Origin: an uncultured Bacteroidia bacterium
GTDB lineage: Bacteria > Bacteroidota > Bacteroidia > Bacteroidales > UBA932
Direction: 5' to 3'
DNA: 64,000 nucleotides
Assembly (NCBI GenBank): GCA_902769525.1
Contig: CACXPG010000003.1
Span: 206,311-270,310 of the forward strand
Part shown: piece after piece, positions 29,720-38,288 of the stretch
How the letters are laid out: every line of letters starts with the position of its first letter
Numbering within the stretch: position 1 is the first letter of the stretch
Notes under the pieces: model-generated
Database searches by the model: none
What the model was told of the DNA's origin: nothing
The model's input: only the letters and a program-made list of their open reading frames with translations
Translations under genes and position numbers: made by a program

Positions 29720-31339
29720 TCATCTGTTCTCTCCAAGCAGCACCTCTGCATTCGCAACTGCCTGGGCTGTAGTTTTTTCTCCGCTAAGAAGGCGGGCTAT
29801 CTCCATAACCCTTCCCTTTCCCTGAAGAAACTTCAGGCGCATGGTGTTCCTTCCGTCGCTGGACATGTCTTTGTAAACAAGTATATGCGCCACTCCCTTG
29901 CTTGCCACCTGCGGGAGGTGGGTGATGGCAATAACCTGCATATTCTGCCCCATATCGACAATCTGATGGCCCATCTTGTCTGCCACGCTGCCGGAAACTC
30001 CTGTGTCAATCTCGTCGAAGAACATCGCAGGCATCTTCAGACAGGAAGCCATCAGACTCTTTATGCAAAGCATAATCCTCGACAGCTCTCCTCCGCTGGC
30101 GACCTTGTCCAGCTCCACCATCTTCTCCTTCGGGTTGGCGGAGAACAGGATTCTCGGATTGTCTGACCCGTCGGGACCAAAGCCGTTGACGCTGTCCACC
30201 TCCACACAGATGCAGGCGGAAGGCATCTCCAGATTCCTTATGCTCTCCTGAAGCCTTTCCTGTATTCTGGCGGCCGCCGCAACTCTTTTTGAAGTCAGCG
30301 TCGAAGCAATCTCCGCCCGCTTTCCCCTATGGGAGGCGAGCTCTTTTTCCAGCTTGCCTTTTTCCCACACAAGATCCTCAACTCCAGTAACGGAAGCCTT
30401 CAGTTCATCTCTGAGGGCTATCAGTGATGATATGTCATTCCTGGAAAATCTCCGCATGACAGAGTAGAGCGCAGAGAGCCTTTCCTGTATCTGCTCCAGC
30501 CTCCTCGGCGATGCCGATATCTCTTGCGCAAACTGCTGAAGGTCAGAAGCAATATCCTTGCACTCAACCCGGCAGCTCTCCAGCCTTGCGGAAAGGGATT
30601 CAATCCGTGGAACTACAGAAGAAAGCTTCTCCACATTCTTTATCGCCTCCTTGAGGTTCCTGACTACGGAAGTGTCTTCCCCATCCAGGAGAGATGCCGC
30701 GCCAAAAGCACTTTCCCTCAGCGATTCCGCATTCTCAAGCTGCCTTTGCTCCTGTTCCAGAGCTTCCAGCTCTCCTTCTGTCAAACAGGCTTCTTCAAGT
30801 CTTTTCAGGTCTTCGGACCTTGAGGCAGACTCGGCCTGAGCCTTCTGTATCTTCTGCTCCAGGGCCTGGATTCTCTCTTCCAGGTCTTTGACGGCATTGT
30901 ACTCCGCGCTGTAGCTTTCCAGAATCTTGCCGTTTTTGCTGAAGCCGTCTATCATTTCCAGCTGGAACCGGCGGCTCGAAAGCAGAAGGTTGCTGTGCTG
31001 GGAATGAATATCCATCAATGCAGAAGAAACCTCAGCCATCCGGGCGGCAGATACAGGCTCGTCGTCTATGAAAAAGCGGGAGCGCATAGAAGGAGATATC
31101 ACTCTCCTGAGAATTGTCTGCTTTCCGTCCTGGCTGAAAATGGCCTCAACCACACAGTTTTTGCCCTCGTCGCGGAGGATTGAAGAATCTGCCTTCCCTC
31201 CCGACAAAAGAGAAACGGCGCCAAGCAAGACGGACTTGCCGGCACCGGTCTCTCCTGTTATAATCACCAGACCATCAGGAAATTCGATGTCGAGACTCTC
31301 TATGAGAGCATAATTCTGTATGGTTAGCCTCTCAAGCAC
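29720..31339 (-). CDS. recN: DNA repair ATPase RecN
   Basis: A 539-residue SMC-like protein used in double-strand break repair. Walker A ITGETGAGKS is at residues 27-36; two long coiled-coil arms flank the centre; the C-terminal half has SGGELSRIML and MFFDEIDTGVSG (signature and Walker B). The start is a GTG whose G is the last base of the rpoZ TAG stop (TAGTG), implying coupled translation; the conserved N-terminus MLERLTIQNYALIESL confirms it. Confidence 0.94.
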   Translation of the reverse strand: MLERLTIQNYALIESLDIEFPDGLVIITGETGAGKSVLLGAVSLLSGGKADSSILRDEGKNCVVEAIFSQDGKQTILRRVISPSMRSRFFIDDEPVSAARMAEVSSALMDIHSQHSNLLLSSRRFQLEMIDGFSKNGKILESYSAEYNAVKDLEERIQALEQKIQKAQAESASRSEDLKRLEEACLTEGELEALEQEQRQLENAESLRESAFGAASLLDGEDTSVVRNLKEAIKNVEKLSSVVPRIESLSARLESCRVECKDIASDLQQFAQEISASPRRLEQIQERLSALYSVMRRFSRNDISSLIALRDELKASVTGVEDLVWEKGKLEKELASHRGKRAEIASTLTSKRVAAAARIQERLQESIRNLEMPSACICVEVDSVNGFGPDGSDNPRILFSANPKEKMVELDKVASGGELSRIMLCIKSLMASCLKMPAMFFDEIDTGVSGSVADKMGHQIVDMGQNMQVIAITHLPQVASKGVAHILVYKDMSSDGRNTMRLKFLQGKGRVMEIARLLSGEKTTAQAVANAEVLLGENR

Positions 31340-31665
31340 TAAGATTCTATCTTGCGCCAGTAAATCTCTCCGTCCTCGAACTCTTTGATGGCTGTAAGAG
31401 TAGGCTTTGGAAGCCTCTCGTAATGGCGGGAAATCTCTATCTGCTCCCTGTTCTCGTACGTCTCTTCCAGAGTGTCGGCAACATTTCCCTGTGAGAATTC
31501 CTCAAGCTTCTCGCTCAGTTCCTTCTTCAGGGCAGCTGCTATCTGGTTGGCTCTCTTTGCAATAATAACAACAGACTCGTAAATGTTTCCTGTTGGCTCA
31601 GACAGCTTTATAACCTCTCTGGAAATGGTGTTGTCCGGTACTTTTGTAGCTTTCTTCTCTTCCAT
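31339..31665 (-). CDS. rpoZ: RNA polymerase omega subunit (Rpb6-like)
   Basis: A 108-residue protein. The region EPTGNIYESVVIIAKRANQIAAALKKELSEKLEEF (split here as NIYESVVIIAKRANQI and the following helix, about 27-60) is the omega/Rpb6 core as it occurs in Bacteroidales, where the protein is annotated as a K/omega-like subunit. It assists folding and assembly of beta-prime. It overlaps recN by one base and follows bamD by 13 bases, a common Bacteroidales arrangement. Confidence 0.85.
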   Translation of the reverse strand: MEEKKATKVPDNTISREVIKLSEPTGNIYESVVIIAKRANQIAAALKKELSEKLEEFSQGNVADTLEETYENREQIEISRHYERLPKPTLTAIKEFEDGEIYWRKIES

Positions 31666-31678
31666 ATATTCTTTGCTT

Positions 31679-32797
31679 TTATTTCTTGTTGTCTTCCTGG
31701 TTCTTTTCCTTTTCTTCCTTGGCCTTGGCTTTAGCCTGCTCGTAAATCTTCAGAGCCTCCTCCCTTTCCTTTCGGGCCTTTCGCCTTTCGTTCTGCTTCT
31801 GGGTGCCGGATGTCTCCTCGTTCACCTTCCTTGCCACTGCGCTGCGGCTCTCGGCTTCCTTAACGGCTTTCTTGGCCTCCTTGATTGCCTTTCTGGTATT
31901 CTTGCGGTCTGCCCTGATATTCTTGGAAGACCTCGGAGTAACAGCCTCAGCCTTTGCAAGTTCTGCAGCGGCAGCCACCTGGGCTGAATCCAGACCTCCC
32001 TTCAGGCCTACATACTTCTGGGCCTTGACAAACATCTGGTCCAGTTCACGGCGCTCGCTCACGTTAGGATATTCTCCGACAAAATTGTAGTAATCGTCGA
32101 TGAATGTCATATACCTCTCCTTCTGCTTCTCCCTGATACTGTTGAAAGCGTACTTGTAAGAAGAAAGAGCGGTGTAGTACAGGATCTCCTCACGGTAGCG
32201 GTTGTCGGAATTGTCCCTGAGAACGGTCTTGAAGGCATAGTGGGAAGACTTGTAGTCTTTCATCGTGTAATACAGCTTGGCCGACTCATAAGACTTGCGG
32301 TCCAGCCTTTCCCCGAACTCGTCCATCATGGCCTTGCAGACTTCGTAATACTCGCTGCGAGGGTTGTCATACATGAACTCGGCGATTGTCGCCATTGCTT
32401 TCTGAGTAGGAACCTGATCCAGTTCCCACCTGTAGGTTCCCTCATACAGGCACTTGATTCTCAAGAACTTTGCCTCTTCGCTCATAGGGCTTCTCGGGAA
32501 CACTTCCAGGAACTTGTTGAAGTTCTGCTCCGCTGTGATATAGTCTCCATAGCGGTAGTTGCTCATAGCGTTGTAGAACTGCACGCTGTCTTCCTTGTCT
32601 GTACCCTGTGAAAGGAAGACCATACTCTCGAACAAGGATGCCGCCTTGCGGAACTTTCCCTTGTCGTAGAAGTACATCGCTCCCCTGAATCTCTCTTCCA
32701 GGTCCTGGGTACGGAACAAAGACTCGTAATAACTCTTGCAGCCTGACAATGAAGCAACTGTCAGCAGCAAAATGGCTATAGCTTTAATGTTTCTCAT
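31679..32797 (-). CDS. bamD: Outer-membrane assembly lipoprotein BamD
   Basis: A 372-residue lipoprotein (lipobox SGC, Cys20). The TPR region (about 35-270) has YFDKGKFRKAASLFE-like repeats and YPRSPMSEEAKF-type turns seen in BamD (here FPRSPMSEEAKF). The last 90 residues are a Lys/Glu/Ala-rich, probably coiled tail that is long for the family. It works with BamA at the periplasmic face of the outer membrane. The ATG at 32797 is chosen because upstream in-frame codons give no signal peptide and overlap trxB. Eleven bases separate it from trxB. Confidence 0.88.
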   Translation of the reverse strand: MRNIKAIAILLLTVASLSGCKSYYESLFRTQDLEERFRGAMYFYDKGKFRKAASLFESMVFLSQGTDKEDSVQFYNAMSNYRYGDYITAEQNFNKFLEVFPRSPMSEEAKFLRIKCLYEGTYRWELDQVPTQKAMATIAEFMYDNPRSEYYEVCKAMMDEFGERLDRKSYESAKLYYTMKDYKSSHYAFKTVLRDNSDNRYREEILYYTALSSYKYAFNSIREKQKERYMTFIDDYYNFVGEYPNVSERRELDQMFVKAQKYVGLKGGLDSAQVAAAAELAKAEAVTPRSSKNIRADRKNTRKAIKEAKKAVKEAESRSAVARKVNEETSGTQKQNERRKARKEREEALKIYEQAKAKAKEEKEKNQEDNKK

Positions 32798-32807
32798 CTT
32801 CTGTCTT

Positions 32808-33734
32808 TTATTGGCCCTGCAGGAAGCGGTCCGCCTCAATGGCAGCCTTGCAACCTGAAGCCGCGGCTGTAATAGCCTGTTTATAATGTACATCCGCAAC
32901 ATCTCCGGCGGCAAAGACGCCTTCGACGCTGGTCTTCGGAGAATCCGGAAGTGTCTGTATGTAACCTTCCTTGTCTGTCTTTATCCAAGGGGCGAAAACC
33001 TCTGAGTTAGGGTGATGGCCGACTGCAAGAAAAACTCCAGACACAGGCACTGTCCTCTCTGCTCCGGTAATCTTGTCTTCAATCTTTATGCCACTTACGC
33101 CTTTAAGGTCTCCGACAACCTCTTTTGGAAGGCTGTTCCACAAGACTTCTATGTTCTCTCTGGAAGCCACTTTCTCCTGCATCGCCTTTGAAGCCCTCAT
33201 CTGGTCGCGGCGGATTATCATATACACCTTTTTGCACATACCTGACAGGTAAACAGCCTCTTCGCAGGCGGTATCCCCGCCGCCGATTACAGCCACATCC
33301 TGCTTGCGGTAGAAGAATCCGTCGCAAGTGGCGCAGGCGCTCACGCCGCTTCCCCTGAATTCCTGCTCTCCGGGAATTCCAAGATATTTGGCGCTGGCTC
33401 CGGTGGCGATTATCAGCGTATCTGCCTCAACCTCCAGGTTTCCGTCCACAGTCAGCTTGAAAGGGCGGGATGAAAGGTCGCAGGAAGTGATTGTGCCTGT
33501 GCGGATTTCGGCCCCCAATCTCTCTGCCTGGCGACGCATGTTGTCAACCAGGACAGTCCCGTCTATACCTTCAGGAAAGCCCGGGAAGTTCTCCACGACA
33601 GTGGTGGTGGTAAGCTGTCCTCCCAGCTCCATGCCTGTATAGACCACAGGAGCCAGATTGGCCCTTGCGGCATAGATTGCGGCGGTATATCCTGCAGGAC
33701 CGCTTCCTGCTATGAGTACTTTTATCCTCTCCAT
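32808..33734 (-). CDS. trxB: Thioredoxin reductase
   Basis: A 308-residue flavoprotein reducing thioredoxin with NADPH. FAD motif GSGPAGYTAAIYAARA near the N-terminus, redox pair CATC (SACATCDGFF, about residues 133-139), NADPH motif GGGDTACEEAVYL and the C-terminal GVFAAGDVAD are all present. The ATG at 33734 (MERIKVLIAG) is preferred; the longer frame upstream overlaps the neighbour and contains a -7 box. Confidence 0.95.
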   Translation of the reverse strand: MERIKVLIAGSGPAGYTAAIYAARANLAPVVYTGMELGGQLTTTTVVENFPGFPEGIDGTVLVDNMRRQAERLGAEIRTGTITSCDLSSRPFKLTVDGNLEVEADTLIIATGASAKYLGIPGEQEFRGSGVSACATCDGFFYRKQDVAVIGGGDTACEEAVYLSGMCKKVYMIIRRDQMRASKAMQEKVASRENIEVLWNSLPKEVVGDLKGVSGIKIEDKITGAERTVPVSGVFLAVGHHPNSEVFAPWIKTDKEGYIQTLPDSPKTSVEGVFAAGDVADVHYKQAITAAASGCKAAIEADRFLQGQ

Positions 33735-33750
33735 ATCTCCAAAAAAGATG

Positions 33751-34719
33751 TTAGCCCGCAAATTTAGTAAATCTGTCGCGAATATGAAAAACAAGTCTCT
33801 GTATCCAGACCAGAAGCAGAGACAGAGCCCACCTTGAAAGGAGTATTACCCACCAGATACCGCCGACCGAAACAAACAGTACAAGATCCTCAATATTGCT
33901 GTGGGATATACAGATGTGGGTGTTGAGAAGCTGTATGTCTCTCTGCGATATGCGTCCCCTCTCCTTTTCCTGGAACATTACTGCAGCTCCGTATGCCAGG
34001 CCCAGGGTGTTGGCCACAATCCACAGGAAGGAAGTGTCTGAAGGAAGGCCGAAAAGCTTCAGCGGCCAGCGGATGATGTCCGTCAGGACCTTCATTATGC
34101 CGAACTCGTTCAGAATCTGCTGCACTATGGAAAGCAGAAGTATCAGCACACTCATCTTCAGGCAGAGCTTCAGAAGCGAGAGAGCCCAGGGCCCGATGCT
34201 GGAAGCCAGGGTGATCTGCTCGTTAACCACCGTCCCTATTCTCCCCTGCTCCTCGGCAGGAAGTATCCTGTTAAGCACAAAGGCTAGAAACAGCCCTCCG
34301 AAAGTCCTCTCCAGCACTATCCACAGGGCAGAAGACCCGGTTTTCTTCTGAACCGCCGTCTCCACGATCATATTGTGGGAACAAAGAACCAGCACCGCCA
34401 GAATGGTAACGCTGCGGGCTGAAAGGTTCAGGGATGCGCTGGCTGCTATCGCCGAGTAGACATTTACGAAATAACCGCTTACATAAGCCAGGGAGGCTTC
34501 TCCGGGCAGACCGATGAAACTCATCACCGGCTCAAGGCTCCGTCCCAGAATAGGCAGGACCCCGGTCAGACGGAGAATATATATGATGACAGAGACTATG
34601 GCGGTGATTCTTATCACCCACCACATAGTCTTCAGGGCCCCAGGTATGGAGTCTCTAACACAAGAGGAAAGCCGCCTGCCAAAACCGGCAGATGGCTTTC
34701 CCTGGGAATCTTCTTTCAA
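33751..34719 (-). CDS. Nucleoside-recognition (Gate) domain membrane protein
   Basis: A multi-span membrane protein of about 322 residues. The segment SFIGLPGEASLAYVSGYFVNVYSAIAA and the later repeat-like LFGLPSDTSFLWIVANTLGLAYGAAV are two Gate-type halves, as in the nucleoside-recognition/SpmA-SpmB-related family, whose role is still unclear. The start is uncertain: the frame can begin at a TTG at 34719, 12 bases after the rubrerythrin stop, and there is no in-frame ATG before residue 32 (34626). Translation may be coupled to rubrerythrin. Confidence 0.7.
   Translation of the reverse strand: MKEDSQGKPSAGFGRRLSSCVRDSIPGALKTMWWVIRITAIVSVIIYILRLTGVLPILGRSLEPVMSFIGLPGEASLAYVSGYFVNVYSAIAASASLNLSARSVTILAVLVLCSHNMIVETAVQKKTGSSALWIVLERTFGGLFLAFVLNRILPAEEQGRIGTVVNEQITLASSIGPWALSLLKLCLKMSVLILLLSIVQQILNEFGIMKVLTDIIRWPLKLFGLPSDTSFLWIVANTLGLAYGAAVMFQEKERGRISQRDIQLLNTHICISHSNIEDLVLFVSVGGIWWVILLSRWALSLLLVWIQRLVFHIRDRFTKFAG
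33759..33766 (-). promoter_or_regulatory. Putative -7 box of trxB-bamD-rpoZ-recN
   Basis: Minus strand TAAATTTG, 24 bases before the trxB ATG and inside the 3' end of the upstream gene. No clear -33 element. Confidence 0.4.
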
Positions 34720-34731
34720 ACGGTACTGTTT

Positions 34732-35307
34732 TTAGTAATTCTCACACTTTACCTCAAAGTATGACTGAGGATGCTTGCATGCAGGGCACTCCTTAGGAGC
34801 GGTCTTTCCGCGGAATACATATCCGCAGTTACGGCACTTCCATACAACAGCCTCGTCCTTTTCGAATACCTTTCCGCTCTTGAGATTCTTCAGAAGGGCG
34901 CGGTATCTCTTCTCGTGAGCCTTCTCGGCGACGGCTATCTCCTTGAAGCACTTTGCTATCTCAGGGAAGCCCTCTTCCTTTGCGATCCTGGCGAACTCCG
35001 GATAGACAATCTTCCACTCCTCGAGTTCTCCGTCAGCGGCTGCCTTCAGGTTGTCGGCTGTAGAGCCAATGACTCCTGCCGGGAAAGATGCAGTGATCTC
35101 CACCATTCCGCCCTCAAGGAACTTGAAGAACTTCTTGGCGTGCTCCTTCTCGTTGTCTGCAGTCTCGGTGAAGAATGCGCTTATCTGCTCATAACCCTCT
35201 TTCTTAGCGGCACTTGCAAAGAAAGTGTAGCGGTTTCTGGCCTGGCTCTCGCCTGCAAATGCGCAGAGCAGGTTCTTTTCTGTCTTTGTACCTTTCAAAC
35301 TTTTCAT
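34732..35307 (-). CDS. rbr: Rubrerythrin
   Basis: A 191-residue non-haem iron protein that reduces hydrogen peroxide in anaerobes. The N-terminal ferritin-like diiron domain shows GESQARNRYTFFA and ETADNEKEHAKKFF (ExxH motifs), and the C-terminal rubredoxin domain has CRNCGYVFRG and CPACKH, the four-cysteine iron site. Probably transcribed with the Gate-domain gene after it. Confidence 0.95.
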   Translation of the reverse strand: MKSLKGTKTEKNLLCAFAGESQARNRYTFFASAAKKEGYEQISAFFTETADNEKEHAKKFFKFLEGGMVEITASFPAGVIGSTADNLKAAADGELEEWKIVYPEFARIAKEEGFPEIAKCFKEIAVAEKAHEKRYRALLKNLKSGKVFEKDEAVVWKCRNCGYVFRGKTAPKECPACKHPQSYFEVKCENY

Positions 35308-35343
35308 ATCGGTGATTATTGTTACAAGATTTCTTTAATAGGA

Positions 35344-35351
35344 CAAATGTA
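35344..35351 (-). promoter_or_regulatory. Putative -7 box of rbr
   Basis: Minus strand TACATTTG, 36 bases before the rbr ATG. No clear -33. Confidence 0.4.
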
Positions 35352-35358
35352 AGAAAAA

Positions 35359-36243
35359 TCATTGTTTACGAGGACGGGAGCAGAGGATAATGATGAAGAC
35401 GGCAGCAAATACCAGCAGCATTCCGGCAAGGGAATTAGCCGTGAATGTCTCCCCGAAGAAAATCACTCCGCAAATCACCGCCACCAGAGGTTCCATGCAG
35501 CCAAGGATTGCGGTAATCGTAGAGCCGGCCATCTGGATGGCGTAGATAAGGGCAAAGTCGCTCACCAGAGTCGGGATGATTGCCAGGGCGATGGCATATT
35601 CCCACTGGTAGGAGGTTGACAGAGGAGAAAAATGCGCTCCCTTGACCAGCACGTTCACAAAAAAGATTATCGCCGAGAAAAACAGGACCAGGAAAGTCTG
35701 CTTCATCCCGTTCATCCTCATCACCACTGGAGTCTGGTTAACCCCCACCACATACGTAGGATATGTTATGACAGTAACCAAAACCAGGATCAGGCCTGTC
35801 AGCGATATCTTCTCTCCTGTTATTCCCCCGCTCAAAAAGAAAACTCCCGCGATTCCTGCAACTATCGCGATTATCTTCCAGACGGAAACCTTCTCCCCGA
35901 AAAGCAGGATCATCGCCAGGGCCACCACTACCGGATAGAAGAAATGGATGGTGGTAGCCGTACCGCTGGAGATATACTTGTAAGATGCTGTCAAAAAGAA
36001 ACTTGTGGCTGCATAGAATATAGACAGCAGCCCCATTGCCAGAATCTCCTTTCCGCTGCATCTTAGGCTCACTCCCTTGACCTTGCAGATTATCCACATG
36101 AAGAAAGAGGCAAGGGCAAAACGGTAGAAGCACACGCTGTCCAGCTCCATCCCGCTCTTTAGCAGCGGTATGGAAAACAGCGGTATGAAACCGAACGTAG
36201 CGCTGGCAAGCATCGCCAGCAGAAGCCCTCTGAATTTTCTCAT
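35359..36243 (-). CDS. EamA/DMT-family transporter
   Basis: A 294-residue inner-membrane protein with about ten hydrophobic spans in two similar halves (EamA repeat), each ending in a Pro-rich segment such as GCMEPLVAVICGVIFFGE near residue 245. DMT exporters move amino acids, nucleotides or other metabolites; the substrate is not predictable. The longest frame starts at 36258, but a TAnnTTTG box overlaps that codon, so the ATG at 36243 (MRKFRGLLLAM) is the better start. Confidence 0.8.
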   Translation of the reverse strand: MRKFRGLLLAMLASATFGFIPLFSIPLLKSGMELDSVCFYRFALASFFMWIICKVKGVSLRCSGKEILAMGLLSIFYAATSFFLTASYKYISSGTATTIHFFYPVVVALAMILLFGEKVSVWKIIAIVAGIAGVFFLSGGITGEKISLTGLILVLVTVITYPTYVVGVNQTPVVMRMNGMKQTFLVLFFSAIIFFVNVLVKGAHFSPLSTSYQWEYAIALAIIPTLVSDFALIYAIQMAGSTITAILGCMEPLVAVICGVIFFGETFTANSLAGMLLVFAAVFIIILCSRPRKQ

Positions 36244-36255
36244 GATTTGCGGCTG

Positions 36256-36263
36256 CAAAGATA
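36256..36263 (-). promoter_or_regulatory. Putative -7 box of the EamA gene
   Basis: Minus strand TATCTTTG followed by C, 12 bases before the ATG at 36243; it excludes the longer start at 36258. Confidence 0.5.
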
Positions 36264-36299
36264 AAATAATTGAAAGCTATAACGGATTCTATTTTTAAG

Positions 36300-36307
36300 T
36301 AAATTTG
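36300..36307 (+). promoter_or_regulatory. Putative -7 box of the racemase-symporter operon
   Basis: TAAATTTG, 21 bases before the ATG at 36329. No clear -33. Confidence 0.45.
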
Positions 36308-36328
36308 TACGATTGAATCATTAAAAAA

Positions 36329-37033
36329 ATGAAAACAGACAAGACACTTGGAGTATTGGGCGGTATGGGCCCCGCCGCTACAGCTGATTTTCTTATGCTG
36401 CTGGCAAAGAAAGACCCTGCAGAATGCGATCAGGAGCATCCGAGAATGATTGTTTACGAATATACCGAAACCCCTGACCGAACCACCTATCTTCTGGGAA
36501 AAGGCCCTGACCCGAGGCGCTATCTGAGGGAAGGGCTTGACACCCTGATCAAATGGGGGGCGGACTACCTGTGCGTAACCTGCAACACGGCCCATTATTT
36601 CATAGACGAGTTCCGCAGCGAGCTTTCAAAGCCCGTAATACATATCATAGACGAGACCATCCGCAAGGTGAGCAAGGTCTCCCCTTCCGGAGCCTGGCTG
36701 ACAGCCACCCTGGGAACGATGAAGACCGGCCTGTACCAGAGGCACGCCAAGGACAGCGGCTATAACTTCGACATAGCGGACTACCAGACTCAGGTGGACA
36801 TCCACGACGTCACGGACCTTGTCAAGGCCGGAAAAATCGAGGAAGCCGGAAAGAAATTCCGCCCTATCATAGAAGGCCTGTGGAAAATCAAGGAGCAGCC
36901 GATAGTGGGAGCCTGCACCGAGATCCCTATCGCCTATGCCGCCACCGGGCTGGACCCGAAGATGCACATCAGCAGCCTTGACGCCCTTGCAGACGGCTGC
37001 GTAAGAGAACTATATGGTGTTGAATTATATTAA
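36329..37033 (+). CDS. Aspartate/glutamate racemase family protein
   Basis: A 234-residue cytosolic enzyme of the cofactor-independent two-cysteine racemase family. GVLGGMGPAATADF opens the protein; the catalytic cysteines are in TCNTAH (Cys85) and ACTEIP (Cys196). The GGMGP-type N-terminus places it nearer to aspartate racemases than to MurI, which is encoded separately at 4882-5742. The symporter gene begins six bases later, so racemisation of an imported acidic amino acid is likely (inference). Confidence 0.88.
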   Translation: MKTDKTLGVLGGMGPAATADFLMLLAKKDPAECDQEHPRMIVYEYTETPDRTTYLLGKGPDPRRYLREGLDTLIKWGADYLCVTCNTAHYFIDEFRSELSKPVIHIIDETIRKVSKVSPSGAWLTATLGTMKTGLYQRHAKDSGYNFDIADYQTQVDIHDVTDLVKAGKIEEAGKKFRPIIEGLWKIKEQPIVGACTEIPIAYAATGLDPKMHISSLDALADGCVRELYGVELY

Positions 37034-37039
37034 TCGCCG

Positions 37040-38275
37040 ATGAAAAAAATAAAGATTGCCCTGCCCTGGCAGATACTGATCGGACTTCTTCTGGGTGCCG
37101 TTTTCGGGATACTTCTGCCGCAATATGCAGGATACATAGACTGGGCCGGACAGATATTCCTCAGGGCCCTGAAGATGATCATCATCCCTCTGGTATTCAC
37201 GTCCCTGGTAGTGGGAGTGGCCAGCATAAACTCTTCCAAGGACCTGGGAAGGATTGCAGGAAAGACCCTGCTCTACTATCTGGGCACCACGGCCATAGCA
37301 ATTGCAATCGGCCTTGTGCTGGTGAACATCATCAAGCCGGGAGTGGGAGCCAACCTGCCTATGCCTGAGAACGTGGACCTTTCCACGGTGGGCAAAAGCC
37401 AGACATCCTTCATGGACCAGATAATCCACATAGTGCCGGACAATATCTTCAAGGAGATGAGTGCGGGGAACATCCTGCCTGTGATTTTCTTCGCGATAAT
37501 CTTCGGATTCTTCATCACCCGAAGCGGAGAAAAGACCAAGAATACCTTGCTGGACATCTGCAACGCCATCAACGATGTCATAATGAAGATCACGATGTTC
37601 GTGATCAAGCTGGCTCCTTACGGAGTGTTTGCCATCGTGAGCAACATGCTTGCAAAGCAGATCAACGCCGGAAACTCCATACTCGACCTTATCAGTTCCC
37701 TGGGTATCTACCTTCTGGTCGTTTGGGCCGGAATGCTCATCCAGTTCTTCGGAGTGCTTCCTGCGGGAGTCTTCTTCCTCGGAAGAGAGCATCCTTACCG
37801 CCACATGAAGAAGATGAGCACGGCTATCCTTACCGCATTCTCCACCTGCTCTTCCGGAGCGGCTCTTCCTATATCTATGCGTGACAGCGAGACCAAGTGC
37901 GGCATCTCCAACAAGATAACCAGCTTCGTGCTGCCTCTGGGAGCCACCATCAACATGAACGGAACGGCCCTGTACGAGGGAGTTACCGTGCTGTTCATTG
38001 CACAGGTCTACGGCATAGACATGAGCATCACCCAGCAGCTGATAGTCCTGGGAACCGTTATGCTTTCCGCCATCGGAACGGCCGGCATACCTATGGCCGG
38101 ATTCGTGATGCTGAGCATCGCCCTGAGCGTTGCCGGACTGCCTCTGGAGGCGATGGGCCTGGTTCTTGCAATAGACCAGCTTTGCGATATGCCTAGAACC
38201 GCCACCAACTCTTATGGAGACGCCTGCGGAGCAGTGGTAATCGCCAAGAGCGAAGGCGAAAAACTCACGATTTAA
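37040..38275 (+). CDS. Dicarboxylate/amino-acid:cation symporter (DAACS family)
   Basis: A 411-residue inner-membrane transporter of the GltP/DctA/GltPh fold with eight spans and two re-entrant hairpins. The Ser-rich hairpin AFSTCSSGAALPISM (about 272-286) and the NMNGTALYEGVTVLFIAQ block (about 307-324) are the substrate and cation sites. Substrates in the family are glutamate, aspartate or C4-dicarboxylates with Na+ or H+. The neighbouring racemase suggests an acidic amino acid. Confidence 0.92.
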   Translation: MKKIKIALPWQILIGLLLGAVFGILLPQYAGYIDWAGQIFLRALKMIIIPLVFTSLVVGVASINSSKDLGRIAGKTLLYYLGTTAIAIAIGLVLVNIIKPGVGANLPMPENVDLSTVGKSQTSFMDQIIHIVPDNIFKEMSAGNILPVIFFAIIFGFFITRSGEKTKNTLLDICNAINDVIMKITMFVIKLAPYGVFAIVSNMLAKQINAGNSILDLISSLGIYLLVVWAGMLIQFFGVLPAGVFFLGREHPYRHMKKMSTAILTAFSTCSSGAALPISMRDSETKCGISNKITSFVLPLGATINMNGTALYEGVTVLFIAQVYGIDMSITQQLIVLGTVMLSAIGTAGIPMAGFVMLSIALSVAGLPLEAMGLVLAIDQLCDMPRTATNSYGDACGAVVIAKSEGEKLTI

Positions 38276-38288
38276 GCCAGATTTATAT

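Noticed and set aside
35738..36595. A 285-codon minus-strand frame over the EamA gene, the divergent gap and the racemase
   Set aside because: It runs through both promoter regions and two confident genes; no homology seen.
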